From Rehmannia glutinosa (lineage: Eukaryota > Streptophyta > Magnoliopsida > Lamiales > Orobanchaceae): DNA of 64,000 bases. Shown one piece after another: positions 36,128 to 47,733 of the stretch. Position 1 is the stretch's first letter; each line of letters starts with the position of its first letter. The translations under genes were made by a program, and so were the position numbers. The stretch covers positions 343,438 to 407,437 of the forward strand of contig JABTTQ020001501.1 in NCBI GenBank assembly GCA_016081115.2. The letters run 5' to 3'. The notes beneath the pieces were generated by a model. The model had not been told where the DNA came from. It saw only the letters and a list, made by a program, of their open reading frames with translations, and searched no databases.

Positions 36128-38185
36128 TGTAGGTCCTAAGGGGTGAGTTGTAAGGTTTAGAAAGAGGGTTGAATATAGGGATGGCAATGGGCATGTTGAA
36201 ACCCGCTCCGCATTGAACCCGTCCCTAGGTGGGTGGTCTAAACCTAGTCAAGCTGTCCAGCGGGTTGAAGACTGCTGACTAAAAACCCGCCGGTTCTGGA
36301 TGGGTAACTGCCTTAGAAACCCGCCCGCATATATATAAATATATATTATTTTACTAAAAATATTTATTACTTGTAATATTAAATTTATAGTACATAGTCC
36401 GCTAGTTATGATTCATGAGGTCAAATTGTCAACTATGGATTTTATCTCTTCCAACCTTTTATGCTATCCTCGCCGTGAGACGATATGAGTTTTAACCCAC
36501 CATTTTATCAACTTCTTCTCGCCATCCACAAGAGCCTCGATTATTCTTGTTAGACTTTTGCTTAATGATTTCATGTATTTATGAGTAGGATTTGAATGAT
36601 ATTTTATTATTTTTATCGCTTTTAAAATGGTTGAGCTTTTAAATCAACTGACCAAATATTTCCAAAAGAATCATCTTTCAAATGGACTACAAGTTGATAA
36701 AATTGAAAATTTTAGTCGTCCAGCTGGTTGGACCTCGCGTCCCGGTTTAGCTAAACTCGCCTGCTGCCATCCCTAGTCGAGTAAACCTTACCAAATTTTC
36801 GAACTTAGTCCTTTCAAAATAATTTTAACAGAGTGAACTCAAATCGCCTAAGTCCTTGGGGGACAATAGGGCTTACTTTTAGCAAAGTTACCCACCAAAA
36901 TGACTCAATCGAGTGTTAATCGTATAACTCAAATTGGCCGCCTAACACATAACTTTTCACCTAATTTGGTTTTGTTCAGGTTATAAGACTTTTCACCCTT
37001 GATGTTTTAAACTTGTTTTTAACACTTGTTTTTAGCAAGTGTTTTTATAAGCTGTGTTTAGAAAAATTAACTTTACAAAGAAATTTCAAAATATGCGTAA
37101 AAATAAAGTGTCGTAAGTAAATTGACACAAGAAAATTTTATAGTAGTTCGAGGAAATGGGTAATTCCTCTAATCCACTCTTATCCAACTCCCGGGAGGAA
37201 TCCATTAAGTAAAAGATCATGTTACAAATAGTTCTTAGTCCGAGCGCCCTTGATCACACAACCGGCCGCTCCTAGACTCACCGCTTAACAAGACACTGCC
37301 TTGCTACTTCAACTCCCTTCAATTCTTGTAATTGATCACACACCCTTCCAAATGAGCTCAAATCTTCTTGTTCGACTGAACTTACTACAACTCCTTCAAC
37401 CCTGGAGTAGACCCTTTAAGTTCTTTAAACTGCTTTCTCTTCAACTTGATGAAGTATTCTTTCCTTTACTAAATGTGTTGATGAAGTTCATTCTATTTTA
37501 GTCTTGAGGAATGTCTATGAAAGCTTGAGAGTATTTTTGGCAGTTTTTTGCTTGTATTGCTTGTTAAATCGTGAAATTGGTCTTTTTCTCTCACTTGCTT
37601 CCTCAACTTTCTATAGTGCTTATTTGAAAATCCGCCTGAAGAGATATGTAATTTTCAAAATAACACTTCTTGGTCGTTGGTTTGTCGTGGTCTTGATATG
37701 CAACTTGTGATGGTGACAACTTCCTCAGATTAAATGATTTCTCGCAGTTTTTCGTGTCCTCGACACAAGTTCAATGCTTCCCATTGGTTTATTCTATTTG
37801 CAAGTCGATGAACACTTTTAGACATGGCAGATGAATGTATTAATATATTAAGTAATATCTCGACTTCGGGCAAACAGACACTTACTGACTCGACTTGACA
37901 ACCGCTTCTTTACCCCTTTGAGTCACCTCCAACCTTTAGAATGACTCAACTATCTCACAACCGCGACTGGCTTTAATCGACTTGACTATCACTTCTTCAT
38001 CCTTTACTTAGTAGTCCCACACTGACTCTTCTTCGCCCGAGTCCAACCTTTCATCTTTACTACACACATCCGACACATTGCTGGTCTTCACTTCAATCTC
38101 GCTGACTCAGATTCTTAAACATAGCCGACTTCACTCGGCCTAATAAAGCCCTATCTTTTACAAATAGAAATACAAGAAAAATCAG
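36128..38185 (-). repeat. 5' LTR of element B, with hAT insert and interrupted outer end
   Basis: As written it starts TGTAGGTCCTAAGGGGTGAG. It carries the 600-bp hAT-like insertion at 36176-36775. The family LTR continues to 38185, where the matching sequence stops about 70 bases before the expected LTR terminus because element G begins there. Minus-strand TATA-like CTATAG context is near 37610. Confidence 0.87.
36176..36775. mobile_element. hAT-like non-autonomous element, 600 bp
   Basis: The left end TAGGGATGGCAATGGG and the right end TGCTGCCATCCCTA are inverted repeats (TAGGGATGGCA, then A or G). The flanks are gttgaata (36168-36175) and gtcgagta (36776-36783). In the uninterrupted LTR copies this site reads gttgaataaacc, so the two flanks are an 8-bp target duplication with two differences. 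An 8-bp duplication plus a TAGGG-type end fits the hAT superfamily. The interior is AT-rich with no open frame and no transposase. Confidence 0.88.
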
Positions 38186-39610
38186 TGTTAGCCTTATTTT
38201 TCGCTTTCACCGCAAGTGAACTGTAGTTAATAGACATGGTGGTTAGCAAGGTCGATCCCACATAGATTAATAAATTTATGTAGTAAGTATTGAGATTGTA
38301 ATATTATTATTTTTATTTAGACGATCGAAAGTTGATTGTTGGTTTATAAAACTAAAACAAGATTTTAGCATAAAAAGACAAAGTAAATAGTTTGATTGAA
38401 AGATCGGATGAATGGATTCCGTGGTTATGGTTTTAGTTAATATCCCTCTTGTTATCCAATTAATCAAAACCAAAGTTATTATTATTCTTCCCTATAAGAC
38501 AATCACAAAAGTATTTTACCCTCTCTCTCGAGACAATAAAATGTTGATCGATTATCAATGCTAAAGATCTCTACTCAACATAAGATAACCAACTCCCAAA
38601 AGCATAAAAGATTATTTATCCTTACAAATATTCACAGATTTCTCAATCATGCAAAATATGCATGTCAAGAACTCAAGATCTAGTATTGAAACTCATCTCT
38701 CGAATTATGAATCAATACATCAAACAAGTTAAACCAATGGTCATTTGATAAAACAAGAAATAAACAAAGTACTTTAATCAGGTTTGAAATGATAACTTCA
38801 ATTTCAATTAAACATCAAACAAAAGTATCCATTAACCTAATCCCAAACCCGGAATCACAAGGTGTTTAGCCGGACATGGGAAATAAATAATTCATAGATA
38901 ATTTGTTCATGTTCATGTCTAACTAGATGAAATTAAAAGATACAACGGAATAAGCAAACTCGATATTGATAATCTCTCGATCAATCTTCAATCCTCAAGC
39001 GTGTGGTTGCGACTCGATCAATCTCTCGAATCCTTTCCTAGAAGGTTGCTCTTTTCTCGCTTTTAGGAAAAAATCAGTGTGTCTTTGTTTGGGGGCCACC
39101 TCGCTCTCTATTTATACTCGTCATTGGGCAAACCTAAATTACAAGTCGCCAAAATCGATTTTTCAGATAGACGCACGGCCGCGGCGCTTATGCATAACCA
39201 GCCCGTAAGGCGCAAGCCGTAGGTGTATTTCTTTGAATAGACGCACGGCCGTAAGGCCCAGGCACAACCAGCCCCGGCGCCAATGCGGTTAGAATCCTTC
39301 GCTCGCACCCATACGGTCGTGGCTCGTGAGCACGGCCGCCGTGGCTTGGCCATATTTCACCGGGGTTTGTCCGATCTTCTTGGTTTGACTCCAAACTTCA
39401 CGATTCGCTGGTTCTCGATGGTCCTTTACCGCAATGTTCCGATTTGCCACCAAAGTGCTACAAATATCGCTTAATTCCTACAATACGAGCAAAGCATAAT
39501 ATCTTTTCCCCTTTATAAGAACACGGCCCATTTTACTCGCTTAATGCATGCATAACAACTTATTTTATCCACAATTATGCCCAAATTACATGCAAAACTC
39601 ATACTAATCA
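38186..39610 (-). repeat. 3' LTR of element G
   Basis: As written it starts TGTTAGCC and ends ACTAATCA (minus strand TGATTAGTATGAG...GGCTAACA; 1,425 bp). The portion 38186-38610 matches 47734-48154, the inner part of the other LTR. A minus-strand TATAAATA box lies at 39109-39116 and a GC-rich segment with acggccg motifs lies upstream of it (39165-39360). Confidence 0.85.
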
Positions 39611-39622
39611 AACCCCCAAACT
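39611..39622 (-). promoter_or_regulatory. Polypurine tract of element G
   Basis: The minus strand reads AAGTTTGGGGGTT directly before the LTR start TGATTAG. This is the typical tract of Athila/Tat-type elements. Confidence 0.8.
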
Positions 39623-41131
39623 TAAATTGTCGAATTCCTGGGCCAACGCTTTATAAACAAGACAAAATACAAGTGGGAGGAATGAAAAGCAATTAAGAAC
39701 AACACATCAAAACTCATGTTGCGATCCATAGGCATCAAGCAATAAATCAACCAAGCCTCTAACATCTAACATAGAACACATGTCAATTAAAACCATGGCA
39801 AATGCATCAATCATGACTCATTGATCAAGTGTATGCTCTCCTCTCAAGTGTATAGGACTTGTTTACGCCAAATCATATCAATCTTGAAGAATTACCATAA
39901 GCTTGTAAATCGCTTTTACATCTCCGCCACTAGAATGTGCAATTCATGAATCAAAAGGACTTTTTCTTTTTGTAATGAAGGCTCTTTCGTTGGGCGTAGA
40001 AAATATTGGAAAAGTGACTCAAACTCAAGCCGATAGATCGGGTAAGCACCTCTTTCATTCGAATCAATCATACTCATTTAAACTCAAAGATGCTACTCAA
40101 ATCACCCTCGCTTTATCAACTTTTCATATCCCATTTGTCCTTTTCTTTTATAGACTCCAACTTTCTTTCACCTCACATCACAAATCCAAATTCTACACGT
40201 TTATTCAAAGCAAACTCATTTATATAACATTTTTTTTTTCTTTTTTTTTTTTTTTTCCGATTCTTTAATGAGTATTCATCCTTTCTTTTCTCCTTTTCTT
40301 TCTTCTTTTATTCCCATCAACCAACACTTGCACAATTATCTAAATTTCTCGACATAATCTCATTTAACCTTATTCAATCCTTTACTCAATGCTATACGCT
40401 CAAGTCTAGTGGTAACAGATATATCAAGTTAATGCTTGAAATGTGGCTATCAAAAATTAGGCAACATGCTCAAATTGGCAAATTAGGGAATTCAATGTCA
40501 TTAGTAGCAAAAGGCTTGAAAGGCATAACAAAAATGGCCTTAAATCATTTTCACAAATGCATACAAAATGTGGCCTTAACAGAGATACCAGAGCAAGTTC
40601 TAGAATTCTAATCAACATGAATGACAAACTCAAATCACAAACAAGATCGCATAATATGAAAGAAAAGTAGCTCAAAGCTCACAGTGCTTGCAAATTCGTA
40701 ATTCAAAGCACAAAATCCATGTTCTCAATATCAACATGCTCCATATCATCTATTTTCATCATGATTAATTCGCACTCAACACCCAATTCAAACCAAAGAC
40801 AAAATATTTTCCAAATAATCTCCCAAGTCGCAACACACATCACAAAAACAGTTTACTCACTCCCTAAAGACCTACTAAAGTAATAAACATGCTAAAATCA
40901 GAACGTGCTTCTAATGCAATGCAACCTAAATGCTCTACATGCAACTATATGAATGCAAAAAAATTCTCCACACTTCTCATATCAAAATATGCTATCTCTC
41001 CCCCCAAACTTGAATGGAATTATATCGCACGTAAGAAAAGATAGAATTTCAACAATTGAAAAAGTGTGAATGTAACCTCGACTTATCATGGGTGGCAAAG
41101 CAGATAGTGGCCCCGGAGATGTGCCACTAGT
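39623..41131 (-). other. Non-coding 3' region of element G
   Basis: No gene was recognised. It contains a long T-rich run as written (40230-40258, A-rich on the element strand) and a second polypurine-like string (cccccaaact at 41001-41010). Element F has an equivalent poly-A run and repeated polypurine-like strings in its 3' region. Confidence 0.6.
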
Positions 41132-41136
41132 TCATC

Positions 41137-42825
41137 CGACGCACAAAACTTGATGGCTCAAAAGCTACCTTTAAAACCCAGCAAGTGCACCTATCGCTTT
41201 ATAGATGTATTATCGAAAGACCGAGTGTCATTCCCACGAGGATTGTAAGTACTAATAATTACCGTGCTTTTTTGTTATTTAATCTAACAATTTTCAGAGT
41301 TTTTGTTTGATAAAAAAGGAAAACAAATTATAAATTGTAAAAATAAAGGAAGATTTGTAAAATAAGAAATCAAGAGATAGAAATGTGTTTGAATGTAAAT
41401 CCTCTAGAATGTTTTTGTGATTTGACAAGTTAAAAATACAACCGTAAGCCCTTAAGCAAAAACCAACCTCTTTTAATAAAATCTCATGTCTTGTGGACCG
41501 TAGAAATTCCCAATTTAAGTTAAACCTTTCTCAAGGCGAAAAACTTCTAATCTCAAGTTGATTAATCAAATCTCTTTCTAGTTAAAACCCCAAGACATCA
41601 TTATAACGATTTGTGAATTCCCATATTAGGTTTGACCCTAATCCGTAAGATTTATGTCGTCCCTATATCTAGATCGCATGCAACTCTTTTCACTTATATA
41701 GGTTCTATTTCACCATGAATCTCGATTTCCTGGATGAAAAATAAACTTCAAATCAATATTGCGCATATATCAATTCAATGAACGAAGCATAATATAAGTG
41801 AATCACACAAAATATGAAGATTTTATTAAGAACATACACACCTTAATCACAAATCCATTCTAGAGTTCATTACATTCAAACACTAGAGTTTAGCTATACA
41901 TGATTTTGACCAAAGAATAAATTACATGTTAAGATTTAAGATTGTAGACATGGTGTACTTATCTTTCTCAAAATCTCAATTGACTTTTCTTGATTGATGA
42001 TGTTGCTCCAAGCCTTCTTCTCCAATATTGCCTCAAACTTTTCCTCCAAGACCCCTTGATCCCAATTCTACTTAATGAAATGAATACAATGAATATTTCC
42101 GAGTATCTAATGAATGAATCTCCCAATTTCAACCCTCGCTTTTATAGCAACCAATACATTGATAGTATTTCTTTTATTAAACAATCACCCCATGTTCCTT
42201 GTGGTTGGTGAATTCTGTATTCAAGTGATGAGAGAGGGACATGGAGACATGTTTCAAAGAAAAATAGGTGTTAAAAGTGTACAAAAGTGGCCAAAATGGG
42301 TTGGTTGGTGAGTTTTCCCAAATTCCGCAAAGAAAAGTTGCAAAAAGAGGTCCCTGACACGCCATGTCGCCCGACACGGCCAGGCCATGCTGTTGAATTG
42401 TGCAGAACTCACCGACATGGCCGAAGCTTTCAACACGCCCAGGCCGTGTTCCCGACACGGCCAGTTGGGGAACACGGCCAGGCCGCCGTGGTTGAGGCTG
42501 TTTTGTGCAAAATTTCGAGTTTTTGGTTTCCCGCGAACACGGCCGTGTCGCCCGACACCGCCGTGTGGGACCAAAAAGGCCCCGAAATGACGCTTGGCTT
42601 GGAATTTTCGAGCGTTTTTGCATCCTTAAACTCCCTGATGTTTTGACATGAATCCATGGTCCGAAATTCACCAAAATTAGCCCCGAATGGTCAATCTACA
42701 TCAATAAAATCATCTCTGAGTAATATGAACTATGTACAATCAAAAATTTACAAAACTAACAATAAAATAACTCGAATTCTACTCAAATATACACATAAAA
42801 CATGCATAAAAAGACCCTTATCACA
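41137..42825 (-). repeat. Gypsy solo LTR D inside element G
   Basis: The element strand starts TGTGATAAGGGTC (from 42825) and ends GTGCGTCG (41137). The expected final CA appears as CG. Both flanks carry tcatc (41132-41136 and 42826-42830), a perfect 5-bp target duplication. There is a TATA-like box (GCTATAAA, 42148-42141) and a GC-rich block with repeated CACGGCC and ACACGGCC strings at 42350-42580. No internal coding region is present, so it is a solo LTR of 1,689 bp. Confidence 0.82.
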
Positions 42826-42830
42826 TCATC

Positions 42831-44060
42831 TCGAGCATCTCCAAGTTCCACTACATCGCCTTTTTTGTTAAGAATGCTTCGAGTCCATCATGTTGCAAAT
42901 CGACGCGCTTCCTCAAGGGCTAAAAATCTAGCATCAAAATCATATCATCCGCGCCTCCTCACCCCGGTAGAGCTCGCAAGTCGCGCCGCTTATATTCGCT
43001 CAATCTCCTTCTTGTCTCGCATATTCCATCTCCTCGCCACCAAATCATCTTCATCAGCGCACAAACCACCCTTTGCCTTTTCCTAGCTATCATGGCCTCT
43101 ACAACTCGTTATGTGCCCCGCAGTTGAGCAAGAAGTTGGCTCTATCATTTATGTTGTCCACTGGTGAGCACCGTGTTAAAACTGAAAGCGCTCGGATTTT
43201 TGTTGGAAGAGGTACATGCCTTTCTTGCTTAATTATCTTCATTTGGTGCAGAATCGCCAGTTGATCCTCCTTCCACCTCAATCGCTCCAAGCCTCTAATA
43301 TCAATGTTAAAGTGTCGCCAATAGAGTGATCATACCTCCAATCATAATAGTGCCACTACTCGCTTGGCCACATGTTCTATCCGCCAGGTAAGTAGTTGTC
43401 GCCGGTTATATGGTGTGTTGGTCAACATATACCATAGCAGAGATAGCTCCTCGACTTGCATCCCCATTATTCTCTCCTCGATAGATGGAGGATGAAGAAC
43501 CCGCTAAATATACCTAATACGGGTTCGACCAAGAGCATTTAGCACTTCGCTCTTCATAGAGCATAGACCAAGCTTTCAGATTCGCACTAGTAATCGCCAT
43601 AAGTCATATCAAGCTATAGTTCCCCGGCCTGGAAAGGCGCATTCGCGCACCGAAAACGGTGTTTAGTCGATAGATAATCGCCACGCATGTTGCCCAACTA
43701 AATCAAGACTTAAATGGTTCTAAGCTCCTCCCTATTTCAATACCTCAACAATGCCGAGAAATTAAAGAGCGCGAGTCTCTCTTATAAGTCGGCCATCTTC
43801 CCCTCATAAATGCAAAACACCCGACCACCTCTCAAAAATCTCCAAACGTCATTGTGCATCCCAAAGAGTTGGGTACACTCACTATCCGTGATATCAAAGG
43901 GGTCAGCGGGTCGAGTGACCAATTTGTTCCATCTTCCAAATCATTATCTCGATGAGTACTACCCCATATGATGCGGGCTATCCGGGGTGCACTACTTACG
44001 GCGCTCCTCCTCGGCGCCTCCTCCTATCTTGAAGACTTCATCTTTCGCCCATTGTTTCAG
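42831..44060 (-). pseudogene. Athila ORF-1-like gene of element G
   Basis: The minus strand encodes, in broken frames, the pattern of the Athila ORF-1 family: a middle block near 43420-43300 with a TIMIGGMITLLATL phrase, and a following region read in the open frame 43290-43099 (MERLRWKEDQLAILHQMK). These match the conserved '...GG-IT--A...' and trailing parts of the family, whose role is unknown. The N-terminal part (44060-43900) has a charged arginine-rich start. Frameshifts and stops are numerous. Assignment is by pattern only. Confidence 0.55.
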
Positions 44061-45239
44061 TTTGTACCTAGCAAAAGCATATGTGAGATTCCAAATTAAC
44101 CAAGTACAAACAAGAATAAGATAAATTTATGGCTCAAATTTCCTATCCAACAGAGCATGTTGTCTCCTCCCTACAACTTTCAATCAAAATTTAAGTCCCA
44201 TATTTCCACATCAATATAATTGTAGAGAATCATAGTTACTAACACCCTAAATATCAATGCTCATTCAATAATCACCAAACAATTCAACCAAATATGCCTA
44301 ATTCAATATGCCCACAAAGTGTTTGATAATTTGCTTCATAGAATAATTCAAGTAAATCATAGCAATACAAGCATGTTAAGCTCCATATATCAATCCTCAA
44401 TCCTAATTCGATAAGAAATTTGAAGAAAGCAAGAAATTCTTACCAAAATTCCCGAGAAATTGCAAAGAGAAAGAATTGTAAGCCCTAGTTCTTTTCTCCA
44501 ACTAATCTTCAACCAAAGTCTAAATTTGAGCAAGATTGTGCAACGTGGTGGAAGTGTTGATTTCAGCTGAAATTCAAGTGCAAAATCGAATGATTGCGTA
44601 GATGGGGGGAGGTTTTTCAAATTAGTGGCTCAAGAAATTTTTTTGAAGTGAAAAACAGACCGAATCGCGACCTTATTCTCGCTCCTCACGATGCGATTAA
44701 CACCTGGTATGGGTGATGCAAGACGGCCGCCTGGCGCCAATGCGAAGTGATTTTTCCGCTTTTTTTAAGAAAAGAAAATAAGAACAAACAAAAATCCTAT
44801 CTAAGAAAGGGGGAAAACGAAAAATAAGATAACAAACCATTGCGTTGCTTCCCAACAAGCGCTAAATTTAACGCCTATAGCTTGACACCTATATTTCTCA
44901 ATCACGATCCCGCAGGTGAGGTTTGTCACCCCTTCATGCCTTTTCCTTGCCATTCCAATCGTGATAAATTCGAGCCTCATTTGAATGCCTTCTAGTGAAG
45001 GTGTCATATGCCTCAAATGCCATATTCTTCTCGCTTTGATCGCGGCGAGTGGCAGCAAGCACGCGCGCTTCGAAGTTTGTCATTTCTCTTCGTGCTTTGT
45101 TTTTCTCACTTTTCAAGAATTCCTATACATGATCTAAAGACACACACAACACTCAAGTTAAAAGTATTTGTACATAAATCAACGAACAAAAAGATTTACA
45201 AATTTCTCTATTTTATCATGAGTTTTCACGCCTTATAGA
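44061..45239 (-). other. Region between protease and ORF-1-like gene in G
   Basis: The minus strand has a charged open frame at 45116-44934 and the landmark GCGCTTGTTGGGAAGCAACG (44870-44851), which in Athila/Tat elements lies just after the end of pol. No RT or integrase sequence is found before it. From 44800 down to 44100 the sequence is non-coding and AT-rich. Confidence 0.6.
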
Positions 45240-45730
45240 TGAAGAATAACACATGCTCATCAATAACTCGTGAATGTGAGCTCTCCTTTGCACATCTATC
45301 ATGCTTTTATGGCTAGAATGGACGCCCAAGTATCGTAGGGACTACAAGATCTTCCTCCATGTCAAGCACCAAGAAATCCACGGGAATATAAATTTGTCTA
45401 CTTTCACGAGCACATCCTCTACAATTCCTTTAGATATGTGAGTGATCTATCCGCAGTTCAGCAAGGTGGCGGATGGCTTCACCTCTCCCAATCCAAGTTT
45501 CAAAATGGACAAGGGCATTAAGTTAATACTTGCTCCTAGATCACAAAGTGCATTATTAAAGAAAACACCACCCGCTTGTACAAGGGATAGTGAAACTCCC
45601 TGATCTTTGAGTTTCGAGGTGGTTTCCTCCAATGATTGGCCGCACTTTACCAAGTTAATCGCCTCGCATCCGCCAACTTTTTCTTCGACATCACTTCCTT
45701 CAAAAACTTCGCAGATAGTCAGCATCCGCT
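45240..45730 (-). pseudogene. Aspartic protease of element G
   Basis: The open frame 45725-45447 contains ALCDLGASINLMPLSI near 45552-45505, the active-site block of Athila/Tat protease (D-L-G-A in place of D-S-G). It is followed, after a frame shift, by GIVEDVLVKVDKFIF near 45433-45389, and by a GRPF-type end in a degraded state near 45300-45330. The usual continuation into RT is missing. Confidence 0.85.
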
Positions 45731-45739
45731 TCCAATGCC

Positions 45740-47500
45740 TCGTAAAAGGTATGTTAATATGCGCTTAAAGATGTCCGTAAATTTAGCAAATTAAAAGCAT
45801 CTATCTTTTCTTTTGAAAACGCTGGGAAATGAAGGAGTAGTAAGTTTAGAAAATCAGAGTTAGAAGAAGATTTAAGCTTCTGCCCCTTTTTGTTCATCAA
45901 TATGTCCTCTGCCCTTCCTTGACCTCAACATTGCCATTTGTTATAAGATGTTCATCGCCATGGTCGAATCACCCGCTCGCATCACACACGTTGCCGTTAT
46001 GCTCGTGAGTACCGGGTCATCGCCATATGCCCTACTTCGATATCCTTTGGCACCACGCACGGCCGCCAGCGCCGATGTACGGGTCGTGCATGGTTCCATT
46101 TTTCATTATTTCCCAAAGATTTTCGCCTCGATCCGTGCATCACCGTTAGGATGAATGGAGTTACACTGCTCCTTTCTTCGATTTACTTGTTGCTAAAAAC
46201 TATTTCTTTCGATGTTGTTGTCCACCGATGATCGCTAATTAGCCAACTGGGTTTCTAGATTTTTCATTTGTGAACCTACGTTGTTAGCCAATCAAGTGCG
46301 GACATGTGCTTCGGGATCTTGTCTATCTTCACCTCGCCTTTATTCAACTGTTCCTCGTTTATTATAAACGAACTTTGCCCTGACTGCTTGAACGAGGTAA
46401 GAATGTCCTCCAAAGATGGCTTAGTCTCTCAGATTAATAACTTTGTTCGTTACATCAACCCCTGGTGGTTGCATCACGCTTTTGTATTCGTGATATGAAA
46501 TATTTTCATGATTTCTTACACCCTGATGATAATGGGTGAGTCTAATTATTCCCGTAATTGTTAAAATCAAGTATTGACAAAATTAGCTTCCTCCATGTGA
46601 TCTCGGCGAACTCCCCCATTATGGCACCTATGTTCGCTCTCGCTTTCGAAAGTTAAAACACTCAACCGATTTGTCAATGTTGTCATCTCGAGCCGAATGC
46701 TCGATTGGGTCCGAATCGAAACTTCGCTACCCTTTTCACATTTGTCTTTCCTAGAGGGCCACCGATAGCTATTCGCCATTTTTTCAAGCAAGTTGAATGC
46801 ATCTGTGGAATTCAAGGTAGGCAGCGCTTCTCCTATCAAGCATCCACAAACGACCTAACTGGCCCCATCAACCCATTGTAGAAAAAACAAAGTTGTTGAT
46901 CCTCCTGGGAATCCATGTTGCCGACATCTCCCGCAAATCCCCGACTCTCACAGCCTCGATAGTGGCTCGTAGTCAAACTGCCTAAATCGCGTGATCTCAC
47001 TCTTAAGTCGCAGTTGCTTACTTGGTGGAAAGAATTTAAATAAGAACTTCTCGCTTAACTCGCCCCAAGTATTCACACTTCTCGAGTCAAAGTGCTCAAC
47101 CGCTTTTCTACTTATCCCTTAAAAGAGAAAGGGAATAGCGCAGCGATAAGATCATGATACCCCATTCATCTTGATTGTGTTGCATATTTGCCAAGTGTGC
47201 AAAATGAGGGTTGGGATCCTCGATGGAAAACCCCAAACCGATTCTCAATCATCGAAATGAGCGCCGGCTTCAACTCGGGTTATTTTCATTAATCGACATT
47301 GGCAATTCCACCATAGTTGCGATTTGTCCAGGGCAAAGTAATCGCTAATCGCTTGTTGTTGATCGCCGGTCCTTCGGTCCTTGAATCATTAATGATCCTC
47401 GTTGATCCTATTGTTACCTCCGTTGTCGGGCTTCATTATTACTCCTGTTCTCTTCCACATCCCCCATAGTATGATCCCGACGTTTTTCTACTGCTTAGTA
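45740..47500 (-). pseudogene. gag of element G
   Basis: Minus-strand blocks match retrotransposon gag of Athila/Tat elements: LFPFSFK near 47130; FKFFPPSKQLRLKSEI near 47045-46998; CFFYNGLMGPVRSFVDA near 46893-46843; and the open frame 46839-46567 with NSTDAFNLLEKMANSYRW. The protein packages the element RNA. Stops and frameshifts separate the blocks. Confidence 0.82.
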
Positions 47501-47707
47501 GTTACACTTATTCGCTAGCAAAAAGCTTCACTTCCGCATGAACTGCATTAATTCTTCGCTTAAGCGAGTGTTCACGCACTACCCGAACCAACTAAAAAGA
47601 AACAAATCAAACATCAGTAGAGTAGAATTAAACAAAATAAAAAGAAAGAAAATGTCTACATTAAAAATAATTCTATTTATCACAATATTAGTACTAAAAT
47701 TTAACTA

Positions 47708-47733
47708 GTCCCAAGAACGGGCGCTTAAAAACT
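47708..47733 (-). promoter_or_regulatory. Primer-binding site of element G
   Basis: The minus strand reads TTAAGCGCCCGTTCTTGGGA next to the LTR end. It resembles the Athila primer site TGGCGCCGTTGCCGGGGA (Asp-tRNA type) with several changes. Confidence 0.6.

Larger units (their letters stand above)
10612..38185 (-). mobile_element. Copia element B (Sirevirus-like), split by element A
   Basis: Read on the minus strand the order is: 5' LTR (38185-36128, outer end interrupted by element G), primer site, gag, protease, integrase, RT, RNase H (to 31309), then, after removing element A (17391-31303), the rest of the 3' region with the accessory gene (16825-12367), polypurine tract (12138-12127) and 3' LTR (12126-10612). 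A's target duplication ctagc on both sides shows that the two halves of B were once contiguous. Without A and the hAT insert, B spans about 13 kb. The preceding host pentamer is atgaa (10607-10611); its partner lies beyond element G. Confidence 0.85.

Noticed and set aside
39108..39394. Overlapping minus-strand open frames rich in Ala, Arg and Pro
   Set aside because: They arise from the GC-rich block in the LTR of G and have no recognisable domain.
40228..40260. Long T run as a poly-A tail of a retroposed gene
   Set aside because: No gene sequence ends there. It lies in the non-coding 3' region of G, and F has a comparable run in the equivalent place.
42177..42674. Minus-strand open frame of 165 codons
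   Set aside because: It lies in the GC-rich upstream part of solo LTR D, is made of repeated arginine/proline/glycine strings from the CACGGCC repeats, and overlaps open frames in other phases. No domain is visible.
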